From Nitrosomonas ureae (GTDB lineage: Bacteria > Pseudomonadota > Gammaproteobacteria > Burkholderiales > Nitrosomonadaceae), in NCBI RefSeq assembly GCF_900108305.1, contig NZ_FNUX01000002.1:124001-188000 (forward strand): a stretch of DNA of 64,000 nucleotides, given 5' to 3'. The position numbers and the translations under genes are program-made. Shown one piece after another: positions 1 to 9,754 of the stretch (position 1 is its first letter; each line of letters opens with the position of its first letter). The notes beneath the pieces are model-generated. The model saw only the letters and a list, made by a program, of their open reading frames with translations, was not told the DNA's origin and did no database searches.

Positions 1-1
1 A

Positions 2-1477
2 CCCGAGGAAGAAATCCACAAACTGATATTACTAAAAAATGGGGATGTTTTTGTACGTGAGAAATTAACTGAATCCATCAAATTAATCACTGACCGGTTA
101 GGCGATGACGGGTATGCTTTTGCTAATGTCAACGCTTCCCCTGAAATAGATTATGAAAACCGGCAAGCTGCTTTCACATTCTTTGTTGATCCGGGCAAGC
201 GGGTATACGTACGCCGTATCGATATTGAAGGTAACGACCGCACCCGCGATGAAGTCATACGCCGTGAATTCCGCCAAATGGAAGGGGCTTGGCATTCCAC
301 AAGTCAAATTAATCTTTCTAAAGTCAGAGTTGACCGTTTAGGTTTTTTCAACAGTGTCAATGTAGAAACGCCAGCGGTACCCAACAAAACTGACCAGATA
401 GACATCAAAGTCAGAGTTGAAGAGCGGCCAACCGGATCTATCATGTTTGGTGCGGGCTACTCCGATCGTCAGGGGATCATTCTGAATGCCTCGATTTCGC
501 AGAATAATATTTTTGGCACAGGCAATTTTTTTAGTCTTGATGCTAACCGCGGCGCCATTAACGAAACCTACTCTGCATCCTTTACCAATCCTTACGTTAC
601 AGTGGATGGCCTAAGCTTCGGTGCGGATGTTTACAAGCGTGTTTTGGATACGAAGGCATTAACATCATTCGCTGCATTTAAAACAGATACTTTAGGCGCC
701 GGTTTCAGATTAGGAATACCGATTGCAGAAAATGATATCGTTTCCCTTGGCCTGGCTGCGGAAAATACCTCGATCGGTATATTTGAAAACAGTCCGCAGC
801 GTTATAAGGATTTTGTTAACGAATTTGGCACCTCAACCAATAATTTCCCGGCAACCTTAAGCTGGGCACGCGACCGACGGGATAGCGCCATTTGGCCAAC
901 CTCGGGGACAACGCATCGATTATTTGGCGAAGTCAGCGTACCGGGCGGAGATTTAGACTACTACAAAGTCAGTTACAACCAGAAATGGTACTTTCCGATC
1001 ACTGATTTCTTTACGCTTCTGATCAATACGGAATTTGGCTATGGTGATGGTTACAGCGGAAAAAATCTTCCTTTCTTCAAAAACTTTTTTGCCGGGGGTA
1101 ATAACTCAGTCAGAGGTTATGATCTGAATTCTTTGGGTCCCCGTGATGACACATTAATTCTGGGTAACACCTCCACGACTACTCGAAGACTGCTGGCGGT
1201 AGGCGGTAGCAAACGCGTAGTCGGAAATATTGAGCTGATGTTTCCTGTGCCATTCTTGCGCGATGACCGGTCATTGCGTTTTAGCTTATTTGCTGATGGC
1301 GGTACGACATTTAATCGATTCGGTCAACTGAACGATTTCATGCGTTACTCAGCCGGTATCGCATTAACCTGGGTATCTCCCATGGGGCCGCTAAAAGTCA
1401 GCATAGCAGAACCTCTGAATGATGTGCCGGCTGATAATCTGCAAAGATTCCAATTCATGTTCGGTCAACAATTTTAA
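2..1477 (+). CDS. bamA: BamA, outer membrane protein assembly factor (5' truncated by window edge)
   Basis: This is the central subunit of the beta-barrel assembly machine, which folds and inserts outer-membrane proteins. The frame is open from base 2, so the start lies outside the window and about 491 C-terminal residues are visible. The first roughly 130 residues are the last POTRA repeats (a typical stretch is RRIDIEGNDRTRDEVIRREF, near base 220). The rest is the Omp85-type 16-strand barrel, containing a GGNNSVRGY loop motif near residue 365 of the visible part. The protein ends in FMFGQQF, with a terminal aromatic residue as expected of a beta-signal. skp/ompH follows after about 20 bases, the usual neighbour. 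Confidence 0.97.
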   Translation, partial: PEEEIHKLILLKNGDVFVREKLTESIKLITDRLGDDGYAFANVNASPEIDYENRQAAFTFFVDPGKRVYVRRIDIEGNDRTRDEVIRREFRQMEGAWHSTSQINLSKVRVDRLGFFNSVNVETPAVPNKTDQIDIKVRVEERPTGSIMFGAGYSDRQGIILNASISQNNIFGTGNFFSLDANRGAINETYSASFTNPYVTVDGLSFGADVYKRVLDTKALTSFAAFKTDTLGAGFRLGIPIAENDIVSLGLAAENTSIGIFENSPQRYKDFVNEFGTSTNNFPATLSWARDRRDSAIWPTSGTTHRLFGEVSVPGGDLDYYKVSYNQKWYFPITDFFTLLINTEFGYGDGYSGKNLPFFKNFFAGGNNSVRGYDLNSLGPRDDTLILGNTSTTTRRLLAVGGSKRVVGNIELMFPVPFLRDDRSLRFSLFADGGTTFNRFGQLNDFMRYSAGIALTWVSPMGPLKVSIAEPLNDVPADNLQRFQFMFGQQF

Positions 1478-1500
1478 TTTCTGCCGGGTATTTGCTTCAG

Positions 1501-2037
1501 GTGAAAATACACAAACGAATCTATCGCCGCTGCCGGCTCAATACGATGATGGTTTTATTCGCCATAGCCATCGCGTGTAATTCCGTAGCTGCCGCCAGCG
1601 ATATTAAAATTGGCGTAGTCAATACCGAACAAATCCTGCGTGAATCCATACCGGCCATACAGGCCCAAAAAAAAATCGAACAGGAATTTATTCCACGCGA
1701 TGAAGCTATCAAAAAAATGGCGACGCAAGCCAAGGCGCTGCAAGACAAGCTAGAAAAAGAAAGCATTAACATGGAAGAATCCAAGCGACGCGTTTTGGAA
1801 AGAGATCTTGCCAATTTGAGCCGCGAGTACCAACGCGCCCAAAAGCAAATGCGCGAAGATCTGAGCGTACGTCATAATGAAGAATACAGTATGATTCTGG
1901 ATCGCACCAACCATGCCATCAGTAAAATCGCAGAAAAAGAAAATTATGATCTGATTTTGCAATTACAGGACTCTGTTTACAGAAGTCAACGCATCGACAT
2001 TACCGAAAAAGTCATTAAAGCGCTCGATAACGAATAG
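1501..2037 (+). CDS. skp: Skp/OmpH-type periplasmic chaperone
   Basis: A periplasmic chaperone that holds unfolded outer-membrane proteins for the BAM complex. A signal peptide with a basic n-region (KIHKRIYRRCR) and a hydrophobic core ending AAA-SD is followed by the conserved IKIGVVNTEQIL start of the mature protein and a long charged coiled coil (roughly residues 55-150), the arms of Skp. The GTG at 1501 is chosen because it keeps the basic n-region; a TTG at 1492 and an ATG at 1546 are alternatives, and none has a strong ribosome-binding site. It follows bamA directly. The usual next gene, lpxD, is absent: fabZ comes 75 bases later. Confidence 0.93.
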   Translation: MKIHKRIYRRCRLNTMMVLFAIAIACNSVAAASDIKIGVVNTEQILRESIPAIQAQKKIEQEFIPRDEAIKKMATQAKALQDKLEKESINMEESKRRVLERDLANLSREYQRAQKQMREDLSVRHNEEYSMILDRTNHAISKIAEKENYDLILQLQDSVYRSQRIDITEKVIKALDNE

Positions 2038-2112
2038 ACATCACTTCCAGCACACGCCGCTGATCAAGCTGCATCGAACCCAGGTATCCGAATCCAAAAG
2101 GGAACTAATACA

Positions 2113-2556
2113 ATGAGTAGCATGAATATCCACGAAATCTTAAAATATCTACCGCATCGCTATCCGCTTTTGCTAGTGGACCGGGTAATTTCATATGAAG
2201 CGGGTAAAGATATCGTCGCGCTAAAAAATGTTTCTATCAACGAACCTTTCTTTTCCGGGCATTTCCCCCATCACCCAGTGATGCCGGGAGTTCTGATTGT
2301 CGAAGCACTGGCTCAGGCAGCCGCTATTCTGACACTTAGAACGGAGAATACAACGAATAAGGAAGATACGGTTTATTACTTTGTAGGCATCGATGGTGTT
2401 CGTTTCAAGAAACCTGTCATGGCAGGCGATCAGCTGATTCTCAAAGTTTCTATCCAACGACAGATCAAAGGATTATGGAAGTATTCGGCGCGCGCTGAAG
2501 TGGATGATCAGCTTGTTACCGAGGCACAGCTTATGTGTACCTCCCGGACTGTATAA
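2113..2556 (+). CDS. fabZ: 3-hydroxyacyl-[acyl-carrier-protein] dehydratase FabZ
   Basis: Dehydrates 3-hydroxyacyl-ACP in the fatty acid elongation cycle in the cytosol. The 147 residues are full length for FabZ. The hot-dog fold active site is clear: [18 protein letters not shown] around residues 50-67, with the catalytic His in the HFP motif and the Glu of EALAQ. The N-terminal [17 protein letters not shown] is typical. An AAGGGA ribosome-binding site precedes the ATG. In most Gram-negatives this gene sits between lpxD and lpxA; here its neighbours are skp and rnhB. Confidence 0.97.
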   Translation: MSSMNIHEILKYLPHRYPLLLVDRVISYEAGKDIVALKNVSINEPFFSGHFPHHPVMPGVLIVEALAQAAAILTLRTENTTNKEDTVYYFVGIDGVRFKKPVMAGDQLILKVSIQRQIKGLWKYSARAEVDDQLVTEAQLMCTSRTV

Positions 2557-2621
2557 ACTTCCGCAATTGAAATAACCGTCAACATCAGGAGTATTCACGC
2601 ATTGAAACGTCAATCATCGAA

Positions 2622-3194
2622 TTGATTTGCGGCGTTGACGAAGCTGGCAGAGGACCGCTGGCCGGGCCGGTCTGCGCGGCCTGTGTTGTCCTGAATAAGG
2701 ACTTCACAATAGACGGATTGGCTGATTCCAAGAAACTGAGCGAAAAAAAGCGAAACGCGCTGGCAGTTACAATCAAGAAACACGCTAAAGCATGGTCAAT
2801 TTCCTATGCATCGGTACAGGAAATTGACCAACTGAATATCCTTCAGGCAAGTCTGCTGGCTATGAAGCGCGCTGTCGAAAACCTCCCTATCACGCCCGAT
2901 ATGGTATTGATCGATGGCAATCAAAATCCGCATTTGCGTTGTCCAATGCGAACCATCATTCGCGGTGATAGCCTAATCCCCGAGATCTCGGCCGCTTCGA
3001 TACTGGCCAAAACTGCGCGTGATGCTGAAATGCAAAGATTGCATATGCGCTTCCCTCAATACGGATTCGATAAACATAAAGGATATCCAACCAAGGCGCA
3101 TTTGGCTGCGCTACAACAATATGGAGCTTGCGCAATTCACCGGCAAAGTTTTGCACCGGTCAGGACATTACAATTCAAGCAGAATGAAGATTGA
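2622..3194 (+). CDS. rnhB: Ribonuclease HII
   Basis: Cleaves the RNA strand of RNA-DNA hybrids, including single misincorporated ribonucleotides. The N-terminal motif [14 protein letters not shown] holds the DE catalytic pair. Further catalytic acidic residues lie in MVLIDGN (about residue 95) and in the [12 protein letters not shown] region. The conventional start is TTG at 2622, but no ribosome-binding site lies at a useful distance from it. An AGGAG at 2587-2591 is placed correctly for an in-frame ATT at 2601, which would add seven residues, so a rare ATT start is possible. lpxA and lpxB, its usual upstream neighbours, are missing. Confidence 0.95.
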   Translation: MICGVDEAGRGPLAGPVCAACVVLNKDFTIDGLADSKKLSEKKRNALAVTIKKHAKAWSISYASVQEIDQLNILQASLLAMKRAVENLPITPDMVLIDGNQNPHLRCPMRTIIRGDSLIPEISAASILAKTARDAEMQRLHMRFPQYGFDKHKGYPTKAHLAALQQYGACAIHRQSFAPVRTLQFKQNED

Positions 3195-3348
3195 ATCATT
3201 AATTGTTCAACTACGGCTGTACCGGATCAAGGAAAATAATAACTTTGTGCGTATAATGGCGGCTGTTCAATCAATGTTGCCAATGCATAGTCGCTTTGAT
3301 TGTTATAAGCATTTGAGCTCTTAATCAAACTAAACAAGGAAATTTGAT

Positions 3349-3828
3349 ATGCGTGCGGAAAGAAATACTGTCGTTTCTCTTAACTATGAATTGTCGGATG
3401 CTTCAGGAAAAATTCTGGAAAAAACAGATATGCCCATCAGTTATTTGCATGGTGGCTACGGAGGCATTTTTCCTTTGGTCGAAGAAGCATTACACGAAAT
3501 GGAAATGGGTCATTCATGCTCCATCACCATGGAACCGGAAGACACTTTTGGCGAGTATGATGCCGAATTGGTTCGTGTTGAACCACGCGATTCTTTTCCT
3601 GCTAATGTGACCGTTGGCATGCATTTTGAGGGCGGCGCTGAAGATTCGGATGACTTTATCGTCTATAAGGTTACTGATGTCACCGATGATAGCGTTATTG
3701 TTGACGGTAATCATCCTTTCGCAGGTATGAAACTGAATTTCGCATGCACGATAACCGATATCCGTCCGGCCACAGCAGAAGAAATTTCCCATCAACATGT
3801 GCATGGCGCACATGGCCATGAACATTAA
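3349..3828 (+). CDS. slyD: SlyD-like FKBP-type peptidyl-prolyl isomerase
   Basis: A cytosolic prolyl isomerase and chaperone with metal-binding ability. The 159 residues have the SlyD layout: an FKBP domain interrupted after about residue 65 by the insert-in-flap domain (EPEDTFGEYDAELVRVEP), then the return to FKBP (NHPFAGMKLNFACTI). The tail is short and His-rich (HQHVHGAHGHEH), a candidate Ni/Zn site, much shorter than the E. coli SlyD tail. An AAGGAAAT ribosome-binding site precedes the ATG. A TATAAT at 3252-3257 is a possible -10 element. The gene converges on mutS. Confidence 0.92.
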   Translation: MRAERNTVVSLNYELSDASGKILEKTDMPISYLHGGYGGIFPLVEEALHEMEMGHSCSITMEPEDTFGEYDAELVRVEPRDSFPANVTVGMHFEGGAEDSDDFIVYKVTDVTDDSVIVDGNHPFAGMKLNFACTITDIRPATAEEISHQHVHGAHGHEH

Positions 3829-3851
3829 TAAACACCTCGTTGGATAAAAAT

Positions 3852-6452
3852 TCAGCTGCCATGTTCGGTATCTATCAATTTTTTCAGTAAATAAATCTGC
3901 TCCAATGCTTGCCTGGGACTTAGTTCATCGGGCGAAAGATTTCGCAGCATTGGAATTACGGGGTGTTCTTGCATAACAATCTCTCCCGGCTCCGGAATCG
4001 AAAAAGCGAACAAGTCCAGCTGCGGTTCCCTGTTGATACTTTCCTGCTCGAGATTAATCAGGTATTTTCTTGCTACTCTAATCGCTGATTCAGGAACACC
4101 TGCCAATGCTGCAACTTGCAAGCCATAGCTTTGACTCGCGGGGCCTTCAGTAACTTTATGCAGAAAGACAATATGCTGTTTATATTCCACCGCATCCAAG
4201 TGAACGTTCTTGACTTGCTTAAACTCTTCGGCAAGTTTTGTCAGCTCAAAGTAATGCGTGGCAAATAAAGTAAGGCTGCGATTTTTTGTCAGTAAATGCC
4301 GGGCAATAGCAAATGCTAGCGCCAAACCATCAAAAGTCGATGTACCACGGCCAACTTCATCCATAAGCACCAGGCTATGCGCTGTCGCGTTACGAAGTAT
4401 ATTGGCTGTTTCCGTCATTTCCACCATAAACGTGGAACGACCGCTGGCAAGATCGTCAGCGGCGCCAATACGGGTAAAGATCTGATCGAGTATGCCAATG
4501 CACGCCTTTTTAGCCGGAACATAACACCCGCAATGAACAAGCAGGCTAATCAGTGCTATTTGTCGCATGTAGGTAGATTTCCCGCCCATGTTGGGGCCGG
4601 TAATCAACAACATTTGCTGTGCTCCGGTTTGCTCGGTACCTAACTGAACATCGTTAGCGACAAAGTTTTCAACCTGACTTTCTACCACCGGATGACGGCC
4701 GGTATCTATGCTGACAATATCCTCATTGGACAGGTGTGGCGCAGTGTAATCAAGCGCTTGCGCACGCTCTGCCAATGTGCACAGCACATCGGTCTCGGCA
4801 ACGCTGAGCGCCATTCCCTGTAATACAGGAACATGCTGTAACAGTGCCTCGATTAATTCATCGTATAAATATTTTTCTCGCGCCAGCGCCCGATCCTGCG
4901 CCGATAATGACTTATCTTCGAAAGCTTTCAGTTCAGGCGTAATATAGCGTTCCGCACTTTTTAGCGTTTGTCTGCGCCGGTAATCCGCAGGAATTTTCTC
5001 GCCATGCGCATGCGTGACTTCGATATAGAAACCGTGCACGCGGTTATATTCGACTTTCAGATTAGGAATACCGGTACGTTCTTTCTCACGAATTTCCAGC
5101 TGTAACAGGAATTCTCCGCAGTTGTTTTGCAATGCCCGCAATTCATCCAATTCAGCATCATAACCATCGGCAATCACATTACCCTCGCGCAACACCACGC
5201 CAGGCTCTTCCAGCAAGGCTTTATTCAATAGTTCACCAAGGGCAGGCGCAACTTGCATCGCCTGAATCAATTGATCGATTCTCTCGCTGCGGCACTGCGC
5301 AAGGGTTGTAACAATTTCCGGAAATAGTTTCAAGCTGTCGCGTAAACCCGATAAATCCCTCGGACGCGCTGATTTGAGTGCAATCCGCGCCGTAATCCGC
5401 TCAATATCCACGATGTGCCGCAAAAGACTGCGCACCGCCAAATAACAATTTAATCCATTTTCTCCGATCAGGGCAGTGATGCTATCCAGCCGTTTTTGAA
5501 TGACGCCCCGATCGCGCAATGGATGGTGTAACCAAAATTGCAATAAGCGGCTGCCCATATTGGTTGAGCAGGTATCCAGCAGGGACAGTAGCGTGGGCGA
5601 TCTTTCACCGCGGATGGTTTCAGAAATTTCGAGATTGCGGCGTGTTGCGGCATCCATGCGGACATAAATACTTTCCCGCTCAGCTTGTAATGATGTGATA
5701 TGAAGTGCAGCCGCCCCCTGCGTTAAACGCGCATATTCCAATAACGCACTCGCCGCGCACAGAGCCGTAGACAAATCCTCGCAGCCAAATCCGCCAAGAT
5801 CATGAGTTGCAAATTGCCGTTTCAGATTGTTGACCGCATTATCGCGATCAAACTGCCACGAAGGTAGCCGCCTTACAACCCAATTCTTTCCTTGCAACTC
5901 ATCCAGTGTAAGCGCTTCAGGTATAAGAATTTCTGCCGGCTGCAAGCGCTCCAATTCGCTAAACATATTTTGCGGCGATGTCTCCATTATCCGTAATTGG
6001 CCCGCAGCCAGATTCAACCATGCCAACCCCAGAATCGACTCATGCATCCATAATGACAGCAAAATACAGCTGCGCTTATCCTCCAGTAATGCTGCATCCG
6101 TTAATGTTCCGGGTGTAATGATACGAACAACCTCACGGGCTACCGGTCCTTTACTGGTAGCCGGATCACCCACCTGCTCACAAATCGCAATGGATTCGCC
6201 CGCCTTGACCAGCTTGGCCAGATATTGCTCGGCTGCATGATAGGGTACCCCCGCCATCTTGATTGGCGCGCCTGCAGAAGCGCCGCGCCGGGTTAATGTA
6301 ATCCCAAGCAGCTTTGCAGCTTTCTCGGCATCATCAAAAAACAACTCATAAAAATCCCCCATGCGATAAAACATCAACATATCCGGATACTGTGCCTTAA
6401 TGCGCAAGTACTGCTGCATCATCGGCGTATGCTGCTCTTTAGGAGGGATCAT
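3852..6452 (-). CDS. mutS: DNA mismatch repair protein MutS
   Basis: Recognises mismatches and small loops and starts mismatch repair with MutL. The 866 residues are the normal length. The N-terminal mismatch-binding motif [11 protein letters not shown] carries the Phe-x-Glu pair. Connector, lever and clamp domains follow. The C-terminal ABC ATPase has Walker [15 protein letters not shown] near residue 620 and the Walker B/signature block [13 protein letters not shown] near residue 700. The start MIPPKEQ is the first ATG in frame with no clear ribosome-binding site. The gene converges with slyD, 23 bases away. Confidence 0.98.
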   Translation of the reverse strand: MIPPKEQHTPMMQQYLRIKAQYPDMLMFYRMGDFYELFFDDAEKAAKLLGITLTRRGASAGAPIKMAGVPYHAAEQYLAKLVKAGESIAICEQVGDPATSKGPVAREVVRIITPGTLTDAALLEDKRSCILLSLWMHESILGLAWLNLAAGQLRIMETSPQNMFSELERLQPAEILIPEALTLDELQGKNWVVRRLPSWQFDRDNAVNNLKRQFATHDLGGFGCEDLSTALCAASALLEYARLTQGAAALHITSLQAERESIYVRMDAATRRNLEISETIRGERSPTLLSLLDTCSTNMGSRLLQFWLHHPLRDRGVIQKRLDSITALIGENGLNCYLAVRSLLRHIVDIERITARIALKSARPRDLSGLRDSLKLFPEIVTTLAQCRSERIDQLIQAMQVAPALGELLNKALLEEPGVVLREGNVIADGYDAELDELRALQNNCGEFLLQLEIREKERTGIPNLKVEYNRVHGFYIEVTHAHGEKIPADYRRRQTLKSAERYITPELKAFEDKSLSAQDRALAREKYLYDELIEALLQHVPVLQGMALSVAETDVLCTLAERAQALDYTAPHLSNEDIVSIDTGRHPVVESQVENFVANDVQLGTEQTGAQQMLLITGPNMGGKSTYMRQIALISLLVHCGCYVPAKKACIGILDQIFTRIGAADDLASGRSTFMVEMTETANILRNATAHSLVLMDEVGRGTSTFDGLALAFAIARHLLTKNRSLTLFATHYFELTKLAEEFKQVKNVHLDAVEYKQHIVFLHKVTEGPASQSYGLQVAALAGVPESAIRVARKYLINLEQESINREPQLDLFAFSIPEPGEIVMQEHPVIPMLRNLSPDELSPRQALEQIYLLKKLIDTEHGS

Positions 6453-6901
6453 CTGTTAAATTTAAGGCTATGCTGCATAAAAAAAATCACGATCTGACAT
6501 AACTGACACCAAGAAATTTATGGACAATCTCGTTCATCATTCCAGACATGACAAGGAATATTTTGAATCAGCAATATAGCTCATCACCACGCACTCGAAA
6601 TGACAGCCATTCAGAAACTCCTTAAACTCATTGTTAATCGATCTTGCGCAAAGTATTTTCCAATACGAAGATGAATTTGAAAGGAAGTGGGTAAAATCAG
6701 GCATAAGATAATTGATTATGTAATGAACTAACCCGTCCGCGTGACGCGGCTTAATGCTTATGGCTAAACCGCAGTGAGTCGATTAACTTGCAGATTATTT
6801 CCACTTTATACAAAAAAGTGATAAGTAAATGAATTTATATTGGTTCCAAACATTCTGAAGAGATAGTAAATTTCCCTTTTTACTCCTAAGTTCGTTAAAA
6901 A
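6453..6901. other. Intergenic region, 449 bases, AT-rich
   Basis: The segment lies upstream of both mutS (leftward) and the small secreted-protein gene (rightward), so it should hold both promoters. No convincing coding sequence is visible. A perfect 5-bp hairpin CCGCG-TGA-CGCGG lies at 6737-6749 without a following T-run. No repeat or transposon end was seen. Confidence 0.4.
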
Positions 6902-7234
6902 ATGTTCAAAATATTTCTTATAGCCTCTCTATTCTTAATCTCATCCAACGCATTTGCTTCAGAAGAATATTTTATTAATTCCGGTCAAAAATTTGTAAGT
7001 GGCGTTACAAATGCCGCTTCTGGATTTGTGGAATTACCCAGAACCATTATTGTAACCTCTCAAAATGAGGGCCCGCTTTATGGATTTACAGCTGGAATAG
7101 CGCAGGGTCTTTTGCATACTGTTGGCCGCAGTTTAATTGGTATACATGATGCCGCTACCTTTATGATTCCAACTAATTCACCGCTTAAGCCTCTTTATGT
7201 TTGGCAAGACCTGTCAAAAGAAACTTCCTATTGA
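6902..7234 (+). CDS. TIGR04073-type exosortase system-associated small exported protein
   Basis: A 110-residue exported protein. Residues 1-19 are a signal peptide ending NAFAS. The mature part has the pattern I associate with the TIGR04073 family of short proteins found in exosortase-bearing bacteria: a G-x-A-S-GFVELPRTI segment, an NEGPLYGFTAGIAQG segment, TVGRS and a C-terminal LKPLYV. The molecular function is unknown. No exosortase or PEP-CTERM gene lies in the window, so the link rests on family recognition. A terminator follows at 7301-7330. The gene sits just outside the left end of the tRNA-Arg element. Confidence 0.65.
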   Translation: MFKIFLIASLFLISSNAFASEEYFINSGQKFVSGVTNAASGFVELPRTIIVTSQNEGPLYGFTAGIAQGLLHTVGRSLIGIHDAATFMIPTNSPLKPLYVWQDLSKETSY

Positions 7235-7300
7235 TAACGAATACGTCTTCAGTCTAATCCCATCTTTAGCTTAATAAGCTTATATACGAATTAACACCTT

Positions 7301-7330
7301 ACCCGTTCGATGAGCGGGTTTTCTATTGTT
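7301..7330 (+). terminator. Rho-independent terminator
   Basis: A stem ACCCGTT/AGCGGGT (7 bp with one G-T pair) with a 5-base loop is followed by TTTCTATTGTTT. It lies 67 bases downstream of the small exported-protein gene and probably ends its transcript. Confidence 0.75.
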
Positions 7331-7406
7331 TAAACTGCGTAACCCAGTGTAACCTCGATCTATTTACCGTCAAGGATTTATTCTATTCACCTATTTTTTA
7401 TTGGTA

Positions 7407-7446
7407 CCCTGAACACGAATCGAACGTGCGACCTACCCCTTAGGAG
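7407..7446. repeat. attL-like site: 40-bp copy of the tRNA-Arg 3' half
   Basis: These 40 bases are identical to 12936-12975, inside the intact tRNA-Arg(CCU) gene, covering the anticodon loop to the acceptor 3' strand. Outside the core the match decays (TTGG-TA here against TTGG-CG in the tRNA). Together with the integrase gene next to the intact tRNA, this marks the distal end of an integrated element. Confidence 0.9.
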
Positions 7447-7575
7447 TCTGACAATATTCGATTGAACGGCTCTTACTCTATCTATTGAAAAACCCAGAAA
7501 GTCTATTTCATCAACTAGTTAATAAAATATTCCAACATATTGGAAACAAAATTGTAACACGAATAAAAAGGCTCG

Positions 7576-7593
7576 CTGTGCTGAAATTGTGAC
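7576..7593 (+). repeat. Direct repeat copy 1, candidate integrase arm-type site
   Basis: CTGTGCTGAAATTGTGAC is identical to 12863-12880, and weaker similarity continues on the right side (ATTCA-T--GA). It lies 130 bases inside the left attachment site. A binding site for the integrase arm-binding domain is the simplest reading. Confidence 0.6.
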
Positions 7594-7761
7594 AATAAAT
7601 ATTCAATAGAAACAGGGGGAGCAGGGGACATACCTCCTTCTTTCATATATTGCATTTGAAGTAGAAATTATCTCCAAAAAATGCTGTAGATCAATGATCT
7701 TCTTAAAGAATTAACCCTGTCTGCCGTTTAAAAAATATTAAATCAATATGTTGGTGACATT

Positions 7762-8304
7762 ATGAAACGCAGAGTAATAGTTTTATTTTGTGTGATAGTA
7801 ATTTCTGGTTGTGCGTCAACAACCACAGATACACTGGCAGATGAAAAAAGATTCGTGAAAATATGTACAAATACTTGCTTTAGCGGAAGCGTGGTGGAGT
7901 ATTTTAAAAAAGAAGGTCTTATGGATGAAGCTAAAAAATTTAAGAAATCGTGTGAGAGTGGATGTAAGGAACGTGCAACAGAATATTATAAAGAAATAAA
8001 TGAACGTAGAGAGCGTGTGGGTCGTTCAACTTATCACCTAGATCATCAACCTTCTTATGATCCAAATTATCAGATAAGACGGCTAGAAGATGATTTGACT
8101 ATTCAATCAATAATACAAAATGGCAAGATAAAAGAAATGGAAAAAGAGATGCAGCTTATGGAAAAACAAAGATTAGAAAGAGAAAGCCAGGAGCGTATGG
8201 ACAGAAGTTGGAAAAATCTAATTGAGCAAAACCATAAAGAATATCTTCATGGACAGGAAATGCAAAAATTAAAAAATCAGCTTTTGCAACGCGGTATCTA
8301 CTGA
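7762..8304 (+). CDS. Putative lipoprotein with C-terminal coiled coil
   Basis: A 180-residue protein with a signal sequence and lipobox (VIVISGCAS, Cys17), so it is predicted to be membrane-anchored. The mature part has four Cys residues in two Cys-x3-Cys pairs (CTNTC and CESGC), a Tyr/Pro-rich middle, and a charged coiled coil from about residue 110 (KEMEKEMQLMEKQRLERE). I do not recognise the family. It lies inside the tRNA-Arg element, ahead of the Sel1 gene and on the same strand, and may be co-transcribed with it. Confidence 0.7.
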   Translation: MKRRVIVLFCVIVISGCASTTTDTLADEKRFVKICTNTCFSGSVVEYFKKEGLMDEAKKFKKSCESGCKERATEYYKEINERRERVGRSTYHLDHQPSYDPNYQIRRLEDDLTIQSIIQNGKIKEMEKEMQLMEKQRLERESQERMDRSWKNLIEQNHKEYLHGQEMQKLKNQLLQRGIY

Positions 8305-8469
8305 TTTATGGATGAGAGAAAACACAGTTTTCCATAGAGGTGATAATGAAAACTATTAAGATGATTGGTTTAATACTATTTGGTATGAACACGTAATAAT
8401 TCATTAGTATGGCTTATATGCTGGATGAAGCTTAATAAGAATTTTACATTAATAGAAGGTTTTTTGAAA

Positions 8470-9624
8470 ATGGCAGAAATTAACAAATACATTATCATTC
8501 ATTGCATTGCGGTTGTTTTCTCTTTTCTATATTGCACAGAAACATACAGTTGGGATTCGAAAAGTTGGGTATTGAAATGCGGTAATCAACTAAACGAAAA
8601 AAATATGGAGATAGAGCTAGAAATATGCGCCAAAGAAGCTCATGAGGGAAGTGTTAGAGCGGCACAAACATTATCTATCATATATGAGAAAGGGGTTAAC
8701 AATGTAATAAAGAACAATGAATTGAGTAAAAGATGGCGTGATTTTTCTCGGCAATTATCAATAAATACTCTCCCTAAATTAAAGGCAAATGCTATAACAG
8801 CAGAGGATCATTACAAAATTTGTTTATATGGATATGATGTAGCAGAAGAAACATTTGATTCATGTCTTATCGCCGCTGAAAATGACTATGTAAATGCTCA
8901 GTTACAAATTGCATTTGTTTATGATCGCCGTGCATCCCGTGCATCGTTAGGTTCAGATGATCCTAATGAAAAATTAAATTGGTCTAATGAAGCATTAAAG
9001 TGGCATAAGAAAGCCGCTGAACTTGGAGATGCATATGCACAGTATGAAGTTGCAAGAACGGTGGATGAGTGGGGAAAAGAACATTGGTATAGAAAAGCCG
9101 CTCATCAGGGGCATATCTTAGCAATGTATGAATTAGCAAAAATGATTCATGAGAAAGGTCGTCCAGATGTTGAATCAATTAAATGGTATCAGAAAGCAGC
9201 TGAAAGCCAGACTAAAGAGCTTTACCCAAGAATGTTTTTTCCACACCCTCGAGGTGATGTTTCCGAGCCTATAGCCATTTTTAATTCACAGTTTGAATTG
9301 GGAAATATATATCATGATGGTATTTTAGTGCCTCAGAATTTTGCGAATGCTATCTATTGGTATAAGAGAGCTGCGGAGAGTGATCACCCGAAGGCTCAAT
9401 TGAAGTTGGGTAAAATGTATACTCATGATTCTGGTGCTGATCAAGATGATGTCTCGGCTTATATGTGGTTTAGTATTGTAGCTACTCATGGATGGGGTTT
9501 GGGTCGAGATGCTATGGGAGAACGTGACAATATTGCAAAAAGAATGACTCCAACCCAAATTAACATCGCTCAAAAAAAAGCCGCAGAATGGTTCAGAGAT
9601 AAAGGGTTTGACAAAGGTTTTTGA
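8470..9624 (+). CDS. Sel1-repeat (SLR/TPR-like) exported protein
   Basis: Helical-repeat protein with several Sel1-like repeats. Clear ones are AEKWHKKAAELGDAYAQYE-type segments at about residues 175-195, YRKAAHQGHILAMYELAKM, and the C-terminal AIYWYKRAAESDHPKAQLKL. Such repeats mediate protein-protein contacts. The ATG at 8470 is chosen because AGAAGG precedes it and it gives a compact N-terminal signal segment (KYIIIHCIAVVFSFLYC); an upstream ATG at 8425 would add 15 residues. No catalytic domain is seen. It is cargo of the tRNA-Arg element. Confidence 0.8.
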   Translation: MAEINKYIIIHCIAVVFSFLYCTETYSWDSKSWVLKCGNQLNEKNMEIELEICAKEAHEGSVRAAQTLSIIYEKGVNNVIKNNELSKRWRDFSRQLSINTLPKLKANAITAEDHYKICLYGYDVAEETFDSCLIAAENDYVNAQLQIAFVYDRRASRASLGSDDPNEKLNWSNEALKWHKKAAELGDAYAQYEVARTVDEWGKEHWYRKAAHQGHILAMYELAKMIHEKGRPDVESIKWYQKAAESQTKELYPRMFFPHPRGDVSEPIAIFNSQFELGNIYHDGILVPQNFANAIYWYKRAAESDHPKAQLKLGKMYTHDSGADQDDVSAYMWFSIVATHGWGLGRDAMGERDNIAKRMTPTQINIAQKKAAEWFRDKGFDKGF

Positions 9625-9754
9625 CACAAATAAGAAATCAAATAGTTAAGATAAGCTCTTAGTCATGGAGGAGGAGCTTCACTTCCTTCCTTAGAATTAT
9701 TATTAATAATAGTTAAAAAAATATAATTAAGAAAATAACAATAAATAGAGAAAG

